Below are positions 25,238 to 38,000 of a stretch of DNA of 64,000 nt, in pieces (positions within the stretch are counted from its first letter, which is position 1; each line of letters opens with the position of its first letter). The stretch lies in the NCBI RefSeq assembly GCF_904849725.1, contig NC_058521.1:350608138-350672137 (forward strand), read 5' to 3'. Under the pieces are notes generated by a model that did not search any database, was not told where the DNA came from, and saw only the letters and a list, made by a program, of their open reading frames with translations. The translations under genes were made by a program, and so were the position numbers. The DNA is from Hordeum vulgare subsp. vulgare. Taxonomy: Eukaryota > Streptophyta > Magnoliopsida > Poales > Poaceae.

Positions 25238-27058
25238 TGTGGCGGCCCGAGACCGACGCCCCAGAAAATTCCCCTTTTATTCTATTGTCGCCGTGTTATT
25301 ATTTTGTTTGTCGCATTCATCATCACATCATGCGCATCATCGGCATTGCATCGGCACTTTGTTGCCGCCAGTTTTCAAAACTTGCATCCATTATTAGTTG
25401 TCGATTCTCTCCGTTTTTGTCGTTAACCGTCTTGACTCCAACCACACACGCACGCGCCTGCGGCATCGTTAAAACCTTGTTTGTAAAACCGTGTATCAAA
25501 TATTCTCCGATTGGCTTGATACTTGGCGCCGGTCTTATTTTATTGCAGGTAGGCCGCTTGTCAATTTTCGTCGCAATCAGAGCTCATTTGGTACCCGTAC
25601 CGTTTATTATATAGCGGCAGTGTAGCGAGTTCAATTGTCGGACATTCGGTGTTTCAAAAACTCTGTCCAACCCACCTTAGACCAAACCCTATATAAGAAC
25701 CACCCCATGGAGGAGCTCTCTCACTCCACTAGGGTTTCCCCTAGCCATTTTGCACCGACCCCTAGAAAACCCCCACCTGCTAGCTCCACCTCCTCTCTCT
25801 GTCCCGAAATCTATCTCTCGGTCAGATCTGGACCATTGGATCCCCATCGATGGCCCAAAATCGCCCCAAACCCACCTACCGGACATGTCGACGGCCAACT
25901 TGGACATGTCCAAGCGACCACACGCACCACGAGCCATGCCCGCAACCTCTCGAAGCCATGAGGAGCCCGAGCTCCATGGCTCGAGCCCTCGCAGCAGCGC
26001 ACCGTCGCCCGTGCAGGTTCGCCGGAGCCCCGCTGGCCACCGTCGGAGGTCACGCGGCTCCTATTGGGTTCGTCGACACGCCTTGCGGCCTTGCTGGATT
26101 TGTTTTACCTTTCTCAAGCGTCTTGTGCGAGGGATTCCGAGGATACTTTGGGCTAACTCGAGGTTGAGGTTTTCCAATAGGAACCCGATAAGAGATTTTC
26201 CCTGATCGAGGTTGTTCCGTCACAACATGTGGTAGGTTGTGATGGACTAGTTGAAGCACCTCTGCATGATTAAATCTTTCGGAAAGCCGTCCCCGCGGTT
26301 ATGTGGCAACGTGGAAACTTTATTTAACATCTGGTTCTAGATAACTTGAAGTAAACTTAGTTAAAACTTGCCAACTGAGGGCATAACCGTGGCTGTCTTT
26401 TCCATGAGCAATTTCTCCCATCGAGGACACGGTGGGGTTATGTCTGACATAAGTAGGTGTTCAGGATCAATCATTTGATCATTAGTAGTTCACGTCCGCT
26501 ATGCCTAGATAATCCCCCTCTTTTATTCTTGTACTCGTAAGTTAGCAACCTCAAACAGAAGCTTAGTCGCTTGATGCAGCCTCACCACTTAACCATAACC
26601 TACCCATTAAGCTTTGCTAGTCTTGATACCTCTGGAAATGAGATTGTTGAGTCCCTGTGGCTCACAGATTAATACAACACCAGTTGCAGGTACATGTAAA
26701 GTGATATTAAGACGTGAGCGCGATGATTGTGCCATTTCGAGTTTCTTCTTCTTCTTCTTATTCATCGATCTAGGATGGGTTCCAATCCGGCACCCTGGAT
26801 AGCAAGGATGAATTTCGTTCTTTTATCGTTTGTTTTCGTCCATAGACGGACCCTGCTCTTCTTCATCATGACTGTATATTGTTGTATTAATGTGATGTTT
26901 GTGTAGCTTATGGCGAGTGTATGCCAACTCCTTATACTTATCTTTTCAGTACATGCACTTGTAACGATATCCATTCTTGTGAAACAATGAGATGCATTTC
27001 CATCCGTGTCGAGGCCCTCACGCCAAAATAAGGATAGGAACGCATCTTGGGTGTTACA
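25238..27058 (+). repeat. E3 3' LTR with 1.94 kb internal deletion
   Basis: It starts TGTGGCGGCCCGAG after the polypurine tract and ends near GTGTTACA. A TATA box (CTATATAAG at 25689-25697) places the promoter only 450 bp into the LTR. Between 26051 and 26052 the sequence jumps from the equivalent of 19644 to that of 21587 in the 5' copy. The exact right end is uncertain by two bases. Confidence 0.82.
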
Positions 27059-27600
27059 CATAGGCGTGACCTACATGACCCACCGAAGGGCACAACATTA
27101 AGGACTTCAAGATTTCAAGGAAATTTTTGACTGACTCGTCATGAGGTACTTGTTAGAGTATCCACTCGGTGACTTTCTCCTTCCACTTGAGAGAAGACTT
27201 TCACACGGAAAAATAAGAAGCTAGTCGACCGTAGAAGCTCAGAGGTCACTCCAGGGAGGCCAAAGAGCATGCATTCAACCGGTCATCATAAGTAACATTT
27301 ATTACGTACGATATCAGTAACGCACACCTTTGTCTTCATTACTCGAACCCTTGGTTGCTTGGGCCTTGATGACGGGTAGCGCACTATATATAAGCCACCC
27401 CTCCCCTTTGGCACAAGGGTTCACACCCCCTATAAAACAAACTCCACATGACAAGAGCTCCTGAGCACTGAAACGTAAAGCCGTTACCTCCACCAGAGGG
27501 TCCTGAACTCATACATCGTGTGTACAACCTTGTCGTAGCTAGGACTCTGCCCTCTACTTTCATACCCCTAACCTCTACTGTCATGTTTGTTCCCACGATA
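27059..27600 (+). repeat. E4 5' LTR remnant with TATA box
   Basis: A TATATATAA box at 27385-27393 is followed by a CT-rich leader ending CCCACGATA, next to the primer site. The LTR start is not visible. The E3 LTR end abuts this piece, so E3 most likely inserted into this LTR, the rest being left of the window. Confidence 0.7.
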
Positions 27601-27602
27601 GT

Positions 27603-27620
27603 TGGCACCCACCATGAGGC
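27603..27620 (+). other. E4 primer binding site, decayed
   Basis: TGGCACCCACCATGAGGC resembles the TGGCGCCCACCGTGGGGC site I recall for Tat elements, with three G-to-A changes. Two of the three are at CpG and fit methylation-driven decay. Confidence 0.65.
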
Positions 27621-27667
27621 AGGCCACTAAGCGACTCCCGACAATTTTGTGATTTTCCTCCTTCGTC

Positions 27668-29411
27668 ATGTCTTTCGGCGGCGATTTGTTCTTGGGCCGC
27701 AAGATCCGTCTCGGCGTGCTCCTCTTCGTTGCCGATGACTCGGCATGGCTTCAGGAGGCGCCTCTCTATGTTGAGGCGCTCCCAATCCGCGGGGCAACGC
27801 ACTTCCGTGCAAGTTCGTGCGGCGTTCTCCTTTGGCCGCCATCGACCCCGATGTCGACTGTTCTCCCCATTGCTTGTCGCCACAAGGGATTTGGGCGCAC
27901 GCGACTCCAGCGAAGGGTGAAGCACGCGGTGGCTCGCCAGGTATCATATCGACACATTCCGACAATCGAGCCCACCAAATCATTTAGCGGCGTGTTCGAC
28001 TCGGTGTCAGATAAGTTTGATGTTCCTTTCGAGTGCGAGAGCTACGATCCTGCATGTGAGGTCTTCATGGTGGGTTCTATGGGCCCGCCTGGGTGCGGTC
28101 ATGTCAGACGCGAGGCTGGAGAGTCGTCGAGTGGACACGCCCGCCAACATCCTCCAGTTTCCAATCGACATCAGCAACAGCCGTTTCTGAATGGACCATG
28201 GAACAACTCGAGGTATTTCGTACTCTGGTTCTAAATGTTGCACCTGCCGCTAAGATAGTAGATTCTATTCAGTCGTCAAACTCACAGGTTGGTAGAAGCT
28301 TAGAGAAGATTCGTACGTTTCTCTAAGCAGCATAGCAGCAAAACTCAGCTGTATCACAATCACTCAATAGATTACAAAGTAATTCACCCAGAGCAGATAC
28401 AATTTGTTCGGTTTATAGTCTAGGGTCACCTCAGCATCGCGGAGGCGGAGGTTACCGAGAGGATCAGCACGGAGATTAGGGGCGAAATCAGTTTGCTCCC
28501 CGTTACCACCGTGATGACCGCCGTCGGGTGCATTCTCCCCCGCGGAGTGGTTCGTATGTGTCCTGACACTCCGACGGTAGGCGCACATTCATTGATTTGT
28601 GAGGTCCTGGGTTCGATGCGAGGAATATACTCGCGCAGAGGCGAATTGACACAGGCACAGCTCACAGAGATGGTCAATCGTCCGAGTGGGACCGTCACGA
28701 TGGTCTCCGGCCCTAAGTGTTTTAGTAGAGCATTTCGTTCTGCTCATATTCCCCCCCAACTTCAGGTTGGTGGCTGGAATAAGTAAATTTATAGGAGGAT
28801 CAAAGCCTGAAACATGGCTCGATGACAACTGAATTGTAGTGCAGATTGACGGAGGAAACGACAATGTTGCCATGAAGCATTTGTCTCTGCTATTGGATGG
28901 TTCGACCATGGTGTGGCTGAATCAGTTTGCTCCTTCTAGCATCTATTGCTGGGAGGATCTCGCCCGAGTGTTCATCAAAACATTCGAGGGCACATGCAAA
29001 CGTCGTCCCGGTTTGTCCGTGTTACATCATTGCGTGTAGAAGCCGAATTAGTCCTTGAGAGATTATATCCAGCGTTTGACCACCCTTCATCAAACGGTGG
29101 AAAATGTTTATGAGCACCAAGCAGTCTACGCTTTCAAGGATGGTGGCAGGTAGAAGGAACTATATCTGAAGTTCGACCAAACAGGTGACATGTCCATGAG
29201 CAAGATGATGGAGATTTATGCCCGATACGCAAATGGTGAAGAAGAAGACGACCTCCGCATCCGTAAGGGAAAAGCAGTCGACAATGATGTTGGCGGCAAT
29301 TCCAATCAGAAACTAAAGCGGAAGGCTGATGGTTCCGCTCGGGTACAAGCGGCCACCCTGGAGGCACAAGGAAAGTTTAAGGGAAAGCACAAACGGCAAT
29401 TTCCTCCCTAA
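27668..29411 (+). pseudogene. E4 gag remnant
   Basis: The first 188 codons (27668-28234) are open and carry the IRGATHFRASSCG and GPWNNSRYFV segments I associate with Tat-group gag N-termini. The rest is broken into frames. A capsid-like piece at about 28780-29030 has SLLLDGSTMVWLNQF and SWED-like spacing, and a basic tail lies at 29190-29411. Several stops and frame changes separate them. I see no intact zinc knuckle. Confidence 0.7.
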
Positions 29412-29489
29412 AAGTCGAAGAATCAGTCAGATGTCCTGGATTTACCGTGTGCAATCCACACAAAGAAAGATGAAGACGACAATCTGATA

Positions 29490-32400
29490 TTGCCAAAGCA
29501 CACTACTTGTCAGTCCAGATTATTGATCCAACAGTTCAAGGAAGAGCAGTCAAGTGAGAAGACTCCTGAGAAGGAGGATGTAGAAGATAAACATGATTTC
29601 CCTGAGGTCAAAGCTACTCTGATGATTTTCGCTGATGTAGAGAGCAAAAGTCGGTTGAAGATCATAAACACAGAAGTCAACATGGCAGTTTCCGCCACCC
29701 CATCATACCTCAAGTGGTCTCAAACCCCCATAACATTTGATCGGTCGGATCACCCTGCTCACGCCACTACCCCTAGTCGACAAGCTTTGGTGGTAGACCC
29801 AGTTGTGGGAGGCGTTCGTCTTCGCAAGGTTTTGATGGATCCACGGAGTTGTTTGAACATTCTGTATGCAGATACTCTTAATGGAATGGACATTCCGATG
29901 TCCCGACTCAGCGGAAGCAATATGCAGTTCCATGGAGTCATCCTTGGGAAAAAGGCCAGGTCACTCGGCCAGATTGCGCTGGATGTGGTATTGGGCACAG
30001 ACAAGAACTTTCGCAAGGAGAAGATAACATTCAAAGTTGTGTAGTTTCAGAGTGCATACCATGCCATCCTTGGTCGCCCAGCGTATGATTATTTCATGGC
30101 ACGCCCATGTTATGTTACCTCAGGATGAAGATGCTAGGCCGCAAAGGCGTCATCATAGTCATACGCAATCGACAGAGGGCTGAGGAGTCCTTACAACAAG
30201 GCTCCAAGATCGTCGATCAACACATGTTGTGGTTGAGCTAGAGGAATACCGGGAGACACTTATCCTGCCAATCATATGCGCTCCTAGAAGCCCGCTTCCG
30301 AGTCTTCTTTTCAGTCGGCTGGTCCGCTCAATTGGATGCGCTCCTGCCAATTGGATGCGCTCCGAGAAGCCCGCTTCTGAGTCTGCTTCTCGACAACAAG
30401 TGTTGTCAATATGTTGGTCGATCAACACATGTTGTGGTTGAGCTGGAGGAATACCGGGAGAACACTGATCCTACCAATCGGATGCGCTCCCAGAAGCCCG
30501 CTTCTGAGTCTGCTTTTCAGTCGGCGGGCGAAGTTAAAAAAGTGAACATGCAGCTGACAGATCCTAATGCTGCCTCGACCAACATCTCGACAACACTCGA
30601 CAGGAAATAGGAAGCCAAGCTCATCCAGTTCCTCTGTGAGAACTGGGATATCTTTGCATGGAAGCCTATTGACATGCCGGGTGTGCCTAGGGAACTAGCA
30701 AAGCACCGACTGAGAGTGGATCCCAAGGCAAAGCTTGTTAAAGAGCATTTGCATCAGTCTGCAGCACAGAAGCGGAAACAATCGGCAAGGAGGTGGCTCG
30801 ACTCTTGGAGGCAAAATTTATACGTGAAGTTTCACTCCGAGTGGCTCGCAAATGTTGCATGGTCCCCAAGATGAACAAGTCTTTTTGTATGTGTATTAAT
30901 TTCAAGAGTTTCAATAAGGTTTGCTCGAAAGATCACTTTCCGCTCCCCCACGTCGATCAGATTGTCGAATCGACTGTGGGGTGTGAGCGTTTATCTTTTC
31001 TTGATGCATACTTTCCGCTCCCCCATGTCTGTTTGGTCCAGATGAAATAAAAATGGCCTTCATCACCACTTTCGGGTGTTTCTGCTATATCACCATGCCT
31101 TTTGGTTTGAAAATGATGGCGCTACTTGCATGCGTATGATTCAGAAGTGCCTGCTCGATCAAATGAGTCGGAATGTCGAAGCTTATATGGACGATATCGT
31201 AGTCAAGTCTCGCAAAGGTTCCGACCTGCTGACTGACTTGGCAGAAACATTCGCCAATCTGAGAAAATATGATATCAAATTGAACCCAGCTAAGTTCGCT
31301 TTTGGAGTTCCTCGCGGCAAGTTACTCGGTTTCCTCGTTTCCGAACGTGGGATCGACATCAACCCCGAGAAGATCTGCGCCATCGTTCGAATGAAAAGCC
31401 ATGTGCATGTCCACGATGTTCAGAGGCTCACAGGGTGCTTGGCGGCGTTGAGTATGTTTATTTCTCGCCTCGGTGAGAAGGCATTTCCTTTATATGGACT
31501 CATGAAGAAGTCTGATGTGTTCGAGTGGACTGATGAGGCAGAAGAAGCGCTTGTCAAGCTAAAAGCCCTTCTTTCCATCGAGCCATTGCTTGATGCTCCG
31601 CACAACAAACAACCCCTGCTCTTATACATCGCAGCTACAAATCAAGTCATCAGCACAGTTCTAACTGTCGAACGTGAAGAAGAGGGAAAGTCTTACAAAG
31701 TCCAACATCCTATATACTATATTTCTGAAGTGTTGACTCCTTTGAAGCAAAGTTAACCCCATTATCAGAAGCTCCTCTATGGCATATATTTATCAGCGAA
31801 GAAGTTGGCACACTACTTTCAAGATCACTCGGTCTCTTAGTCGTCAGTGATGCTCCGTTGTCTGAGATCCTCAACAACTGAGACGCGGCTGGTCGAGTGG
31901 CCAAATGGTCCATTGAACTCATGTATTTTGATATCAAATTTGAAGCAAAGAAGGCAATCAAGTCTCAAGCGCTTGCTGATTTCATGGCAGAGTGGGTGGA
32001 ACACCAATAGCCGACTCAAATTCACTCGACACACTGGACCATGTTCTTTGATGGTTCTAAAATGTTGAACAGGTCTGGTGCCAGCGTGGTTCTGGTATTC
32101 CCAAAAGGTGGCAAGCTCGGCTACGTTCTCCAGATTCACTTTGATTCCTCTAATAATGAAGTTGAATACGAGGCACTCCTCTATGGGTTACGTATGGCCA
32201 TTTCACTCGGCATACGACACCTGATGGTTTACGATGACTCGTATTTGGTGGTTAATAAAGTGATGAAAGAGTGGGATGTCAGGAACCCTGCCATGACCGG
32301 GTATTGCAATGAAGTGAGAAAGCTCGAGAAGAAGTTTGAAGGTTTGAACTCCATATTCCCCGAGTGAAGAATCAAGCAGCTGACGACCTAGCCAAGATTG

Positions 32401-33785
32401 GATCCACACGAAAACCTGTACCAACAACGTGTTTCTAGAACACTTACATTGTGCTTCACTACAAGAAGATCCCTTCACTGAAGAGCCCCCACAAGTGATA
32501 AGCACTTCCAACCCGACTGAGGTTGATGTTCGAGCAGTTATTGACCTGGTCATGGAGATTCTAGTCATTACGCCCGATTGGACGCTAACATACATTGCAT
32601 ATGTATTGAGGCAAGAACTCCCAGAAGACGAGGTCGAAGCTCGACAGATTGTCCATAAATCCAAAGTGTTTACTATGATGGACGGACAACTTTTTAAAGA
32701 AAGTGTGAGTGGCATAGCTTAGTGGTGCATCTCTCCTGAAGAAGGACGATTGGTTCTAGATGAAAGCCACTCAGGGACCTGTGGTCATGATGCGTCCATT
32801 CGTACAATTGTTGCCAAAGCATGCCGAGCTGGCTTTTTCTAGCCACGTGCTAATGAAATGACCAAGGAAATTGTGGATCGTTGCGAAGGATGCAAGTTTT
32901 ACTCAATTTTGTCACGTAAACCCGCGTCTGCTCTGAAGACTACTCCACTCATCTGTCCATTTGCTGTGTGGGGTCTGGATATGGTCGGTCCTCTCCGAAC
33001 AAGACAGAGTGGGTTCACTCATTTGCTTGTGGCAGTTCACAAGTTCACCAAGTGGATTGAAGCCAAACCCGTAAAAAAGCTGGATTCGCGCACTACTATC
33101 AAGTTCATATAGGAAATAACATTCCATATGGAGTGCCTCACAGTATTATCACAGACAATGGTTCTAACTTCGACTCGGAAGAGTTCAAACACTTTTGCTC
33201 TGTTTGTCACGCACCCCCAAACTAATGGTCAAGTTGAACGAGTGAATGGGCTTATCCTTCAACGGTTGAAGCCCCGACTCATGCGAGATTTGGAACATGC
33301 AGTTGGAGCTTGGGTTACTGAACTACCATCGGTTTTGTGGGGCGTGAGGACGACACCTAATCGGTCGGCTGGATGCACTCCTTTCTTCTTGGTTTATGGA
33401 GCCGAAGCCATTTTATCGATTGACCTTCTTCATAGTTCTCCCCGAGTAGAGATTTATTCTTAGGCTGAAGCTAAATAGGCGCGACAGGACGACATAGACC
33501 TTGTGGAATAAGAAAGCGAGCTGGCCCTGATTAGGCCGACAGTTTACCAACATGTTCTGCGCCATTTTCATGCAAGACATGTTAGGAGCCGGTCATTTCA
33601 CAAAGTGATCTGGTCCTCCGAGTGGATCAGCAACGGTCACACAAGCTCGCCCCCGCATGGGAAGGACCTTTCGTCATTACCAAGGTACTAAACAATGGAG
33701 CCTACCACCTCTTCAATCGGAAGAAAAAAAAATCGATGAACCACATGCGTGGAACGCAGATTTTTTGCGGCGACTTTACACCTGA
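29490..33785 (+). pseudogene. E4 pol remnant: protease, RT, two RNase H domains, integrase
   Basis: A protease-like segment lies at 29780-30044, with DPRSCLNILY where D-G/S-G-S is expected. A region with a 205 bp duplication (30212-30527) follows. RT runs from about 30620 to 31400, broken at 31048 but retaining YMDD at about 31190. RNase H runs to about 31980. A second, archaeal-type RNase H (MFFDGS...VEYEALLYGL) lies at 32041-32367; dual RNase H is a known mark of the Tat lineage. Integrase pieces run 32858-33463, with D-M-V-G-P and NGQVERVNG. The end WNADFLRRLYT is near 33780. At least eight stops or frame changes are visible. Confidence 0.85.
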
Positions 33786-33896
33786 CGATCGCGTGATTTG
33801 ATGTAATAAGAGTGTTCTAGACAATGTTCTTATCAAAGTTATGACTTATGCTGTTTTTGCCGATTACGATTGTGCAAACTATAAATTCAAAAAACA

Positions 33897-34874
33897 CTCC
33901 GAGTGGGGAGCAATCCCCTCACTAACAGGCTTAGCTACGAACAAGATTTCGCCTAAGTTTCTAAAAATACTCCAAGTGGTGAGAAATCCTCACACTCGGG
34001 GGTTTAGCCGCGAATCAGTCGCCTTAGTTACAACATACTTCGAGTGGCGAGCAATCCTGTCACTCGGGGGCTTAGCTGTGAATAAGATTTCGCCTAAGTT
34101 TCTAAAAATACTCTGAGTGTTGAGAAATGCTCACCCTCGGGGGCTTAGCCATGAATCAGTCGCCTAAGTTATAACATACTCCGAGTGGCGAGCAATACTG
34201 TCACTCGGGGCTTAGCTGCGATTAAGATTTCACCTAAGTTTCTAGAAATACTCCGAGTGGTGAGCAATCCTCACACTCGGGCGGTTTAACCGCGAATCAG
34301 TCGCCTAAGATACAACATACTCTGAGTGGCGAGCAATCCTTTCACTCGGGGGCTTAGCTGCAAACATGATTTCACCTAAGTTCCTAAAAATACACCGAGT
34401 GGCGAGCAATCATCTCATTCGGGTGCTTAGCTGCAAACAAGATTTCGCCTAAGTTTCTAAAAATATTTCGAGTCGTGAGCAATACTTACACTCGGGGAAT
34501 CAGTCGCCTAAGTTAAAACATACTTCGAGTGGTGATTTATCCTCTCACTCGGAGACATAGCTGCAAACAAGATTTCCCTTAAGTTTGTAAAAACACTCCA
34601 AGTGGTGAGAAGTTGTTACACTCGGGGACTTAGTTGTGAATAAGATTTTGGCTAAGTTTCCAATAACAGTCCGAGTGGCGAGCAATCCTCTCACTCGGAG
34701 GCTTAGCTGTGAACTAGTCGCCTAAGCTAAAAAAACATACTCTGAGTGATGAGCAATCCTCTCACTCGGGGGTTTAGCTACGATTTTGCCTAAGTTTCTA
34801 AAAGCATTTCGAGTGCAGGATAATCCTTTCACTCGGAGACTTAGACGCGAACCAGTCTTCGCCTAAGCGAAAAT
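33897..34874 (+). repeat. E4 tandem array, about 70 bp units in alternating types
   Basis: About fourteen units start with variants of CTCCGAGTGGCGAGCAATCC at roughly 33897, 33970, 34037, 34111, 34178, 34250, 34319, 34392, 34465, 34521, 34594, 34667, 34738 and 34805. Type A units end in ATTTCGCCTAAGTTTCTAAA. Type B units end in AATCAGTCGCCTAAG. The first six alternate A-B, a 140 bp dimer. CCGAGTG and CACTCGG inside most units can pair as a 7 bp stem. Confidence 0.85.
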
Positions 34875-35089
34875 CCTTTGAGCAATGAACATCAGGTTCA
34901 TTCGGAAACTAAATAAATTCATTCCAGCAAAAGATTGGAAAACCAAATAAAACTTAAGATCTCCAGCTCGGATCAAAGATGTCTATGTGAACGAAAGTAC
35001 TTGGACTGAAGGACCGAACGATGTTTTAATCAGTTACACCATGTCTCGGCATACCGCGGCAAGAAAAATTCAACTGTAATCAAAGTTTT
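34875..35089. other. E4 spacer between tandem array and antisense gene
   Basis: AT-rich sequence with no ORF or repeat that I recognise. It separates the end of the repeat array from the 3' end of the antisense gene. Confidence 0.5.
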
Positions 35090-38000
35090 TCAAGGCTCGC
35101 CGGGACTCGCAAGCTCGACGAAGGTGTCCAAGTCAATCCCATCAGCAATACAGGTAGCCGCATAGATGAAGGTCTCTATGAATTTCTCAAACTGAAGCTT
35201 CTTCGTGTTGGCCACCTGTAACGCCTTCAGTTTTTCCTCTTTAGCCTTGTTACAATGAACCCAAACGAGTGACAGAGCACATATTCTCCAGAGTGTGCAA
35301 CAGATTTCTTCCAAGCCTGCACGCGGTCCGGAATCTGGTTAAGGTGACTCATCATTGATTCAAGATCGGTCTGGAGAGTGTATTCTGGCCAAAGCTCCTT
35401 ATCAATCCTCTCCAGGGCGGCTCTTGGTTGGGAAACATATTCTTGAACCTTCCTGAGACGAGCGTCGATGCAGAACATATTCATGGACACTACATCTCCA
35501 ACGGAAGACTTCGTAGGGTCGAGATTCAACTCGATCTCTTCGGTCTCCTTGTTGAAGTCATGGCAGAAGTCTACACAAAGGGAAAACAAAAAGTGGGCCA
35601 CATTTTCATTCTGCTAAATTGGAGGAAATTCACTCGATGGAAGGAAATTACCTGTGAGCATGCCGAACATCTTCTTGGCGAAGTTGCCCAAGTAGTTTTC
35701 CAAGCTGTTCCTTCTTTTGGTCATCTGTTCCACCTTCTTGCTCCAGTCATCCAGTTCTTGCCTCAATTTGTTATTCTCCTCCTCCAATTTGCCGACTGCG
35801 GAGAACTTCTTTTCCGCCGCCTTTGTTTTCTCCTTAGCCTCAGTGAGTGCTTTGTCCTTATCTTCAAGAGTCTAGATTAGGAGGTTCAGACCATTTGTGG
35901 TCACTTCCAAATCCAGCTGGAGTTGTTTCTTCTCCTTTTCCAAGTTCACGTACTTGGTTACAAGCTCACAACATTTCTGAAATCATCAAACAACTAATTC
36001 AGTCAGTTTTTCTACTCCCGAGTGAAGAATAATAGTTCAGTCGAATGCATAGCGGCCCGCCGGCCCACCCCACACCCCTACAAAGCGTCATATCATGGTT
36101 GATGGAAATTATGTCCATGAAACCCGTAGTATAAATCTTGCTGGTTCGGACCTTTCCATTAATTCCACAGACCTAATGATGAAAGTATTCAAATAAAAAA
36201 AGGACCCCTAGTCAATGTCTTAAGACTACTGCCCATCGTAAACGATCGACAGTCGCCTCGGGGACTACACCCAGTGGGTGCACTTAGCGTGCCCCCACTG
36301 GATACGAGATCATTCGACCAAGTCCAGCCTGTCCGAGTAAAAAAAGAGATAAATAAAATATCTAAAATTTTTTCAATCAAACCCTCGCCGGTGCAAGCAC
36401 TCGACGACGGTCTCGGGGACTACACCAAGTGGGTTCACTCAGCGTGCCCCCACTAGACTTATTACCACTCGCGCAGGTCTGCCCTATCGAGTGTTATCAA
36501 TTATTGAAAACCAATCAAAGACCACTACCGATGTCACCATCATTCGACAACGGCCTCGGAGACTACACCCATTGGGTGCACTCAGCGTGCCCCCACTCGA
36601 TAAAAAATAAGCATATATACGTCAAAAGAAAACACCCAGTGGCTGTAAAGTCAAGATGGACAAAATGCAAACGGAAATGAACTTACAATCCCATTTACTT
36701 GGACATTAGCACGAAGCGCCGAGCTGACATCATATGCCAACTTACTGGCCTCATGCACCTCCTTGGTTCGCAACATCATCTGCTAGGCCTGGATCATGGC
36801 CTCCTTCCTGGCTTCAGTTTGGTCTTCTGGACCACGTTGTAGACAGAACACACGCATTGGAGGAGTAGACACTACGACTGAAGTCACAAGAGTTACCGGA
36901 GGTTTTTCAATTGACGCTGGAGTCACAATAGTCGAACTCGCTAGAGGAGCACTCGACAGCAAGATCTTGGGCCCAGTTTTGGCTGGGGATGAGTCCAAAG
37001 GCAATACAACAGTCGACCTGCGTGGTTCTTCATCATCTTCCAGATAGATGACGTCAGTAAATGTCCGTCGGTAACATGAGTCTGTTCAATCGACCAATCT
37101 TATCTAGAAAATAGAATAGAATGAAGGTTTGTTATACCTCGTTGGGAGGTGACCACGTCTGCGGCATCCAAGTCCATGTGATCCTCTTCATCTCCACGAG
37201 GCGACGTCACCAAGGTAGCAGCTCTGGCAAGAGAATTCCACTCTTACATCAAGGGCATGCAATTTCACAATGACAAAAGAAAGAAATAAACACTCACACT
37301 GAAGCGACCGAAACAACAATCCTCATTCGGGGCAGAGCCTTCCGAGGCTTGGCAACATCGGGTGTGGGCTGTTTTGCAGCTTTCTCTGCCGACTCAGTTG
37401 TTGCAGCTCAGTCACGGTTCATATTCCTTGTGCTTGACACCAAGGTCTTTCTTGGGGTAGCTGCTGGATCATGGTGATGCCTGGATCAAGACTCGTTGCG
37501 CGGAGGAGGTTGAATCTCTTATTAGCTCTCCTCCGAGTCATCTTTGCTTTCCTCGCTATCCTCAGCGTAGTCACAGTCCGCGCTGCGGCCTTCGCTCTCT
37601 CCACCGCCATCAAGTTGCTTTCCGTTTGGCACGAGATAATGCATGTTTGCCATCTCCTACAAGATGTGAAAACAACAAATTCAGTCAGCTGAAGATTCAA
37701 TCACATGACAAAGATATGAAAGTAATCGTCAAGGAAGTAACTCACAACGTTCGGCGGTTTCTTCTCAGCAGAAAAGGGCAAGACCCGTTTAGCTCCTAGC
37801 GAATGGTCGTGGGTCCCTGTGATGCCTATTAGGCATAGAGCCAGGGTTTCTTTGGAAACCTCCTCTGGGTGCAACCGAGTAGAATCCTCACGGCTTGAAT
37901 AATGCCACATGGTCTGGTCTCTCGCTTGGAGTGTTGGATACACCCACTAAGGAATGTATCAAACAGGTCCATTCCAGTCACCCCACCACGAATCAGATCT

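Larger units (their letters stand above)
19303..27058 (+). mobile_element. E3: long-LTR gypsy element without coding capacity
   Basis: A 5' LTR fragment (19303-about 22575), an internal region with no recognisable protein (about 22575-25237) and a 3' LTR (25238-27058) make up the element. The LTR halves are homologous but clearly more diverged than those of E1 or E2. The polypurine tract and LTR 3' half resemble those of E1 and E7, suggesting a related family mobilised in trans. E2 interrupts its 5' LTR. Its right end abuts an E4 LTR fragment. Confidence 0.8.

Noticed and set aside
27668..28234. 188-codon ORF as a possible host gene
   Set aside because: It follows the E4 primer site directly and has Tat-type gag segments; the frame continues into broken gag.
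28606..28635. B-box-like GGGTTCGATGCGAG, possible tRNA or SINE
   Set aside because: No A box at the proper distance upstream and the sequence belongs to the decayed E4 gag.
33897..34874. Regular repeats with short spacers, CRISPR-like at first glance
   Set aside because: Units are contiguous 70 bp tandem repeats with no unique spacers, in a plant retroelement; it is a minisatellite.
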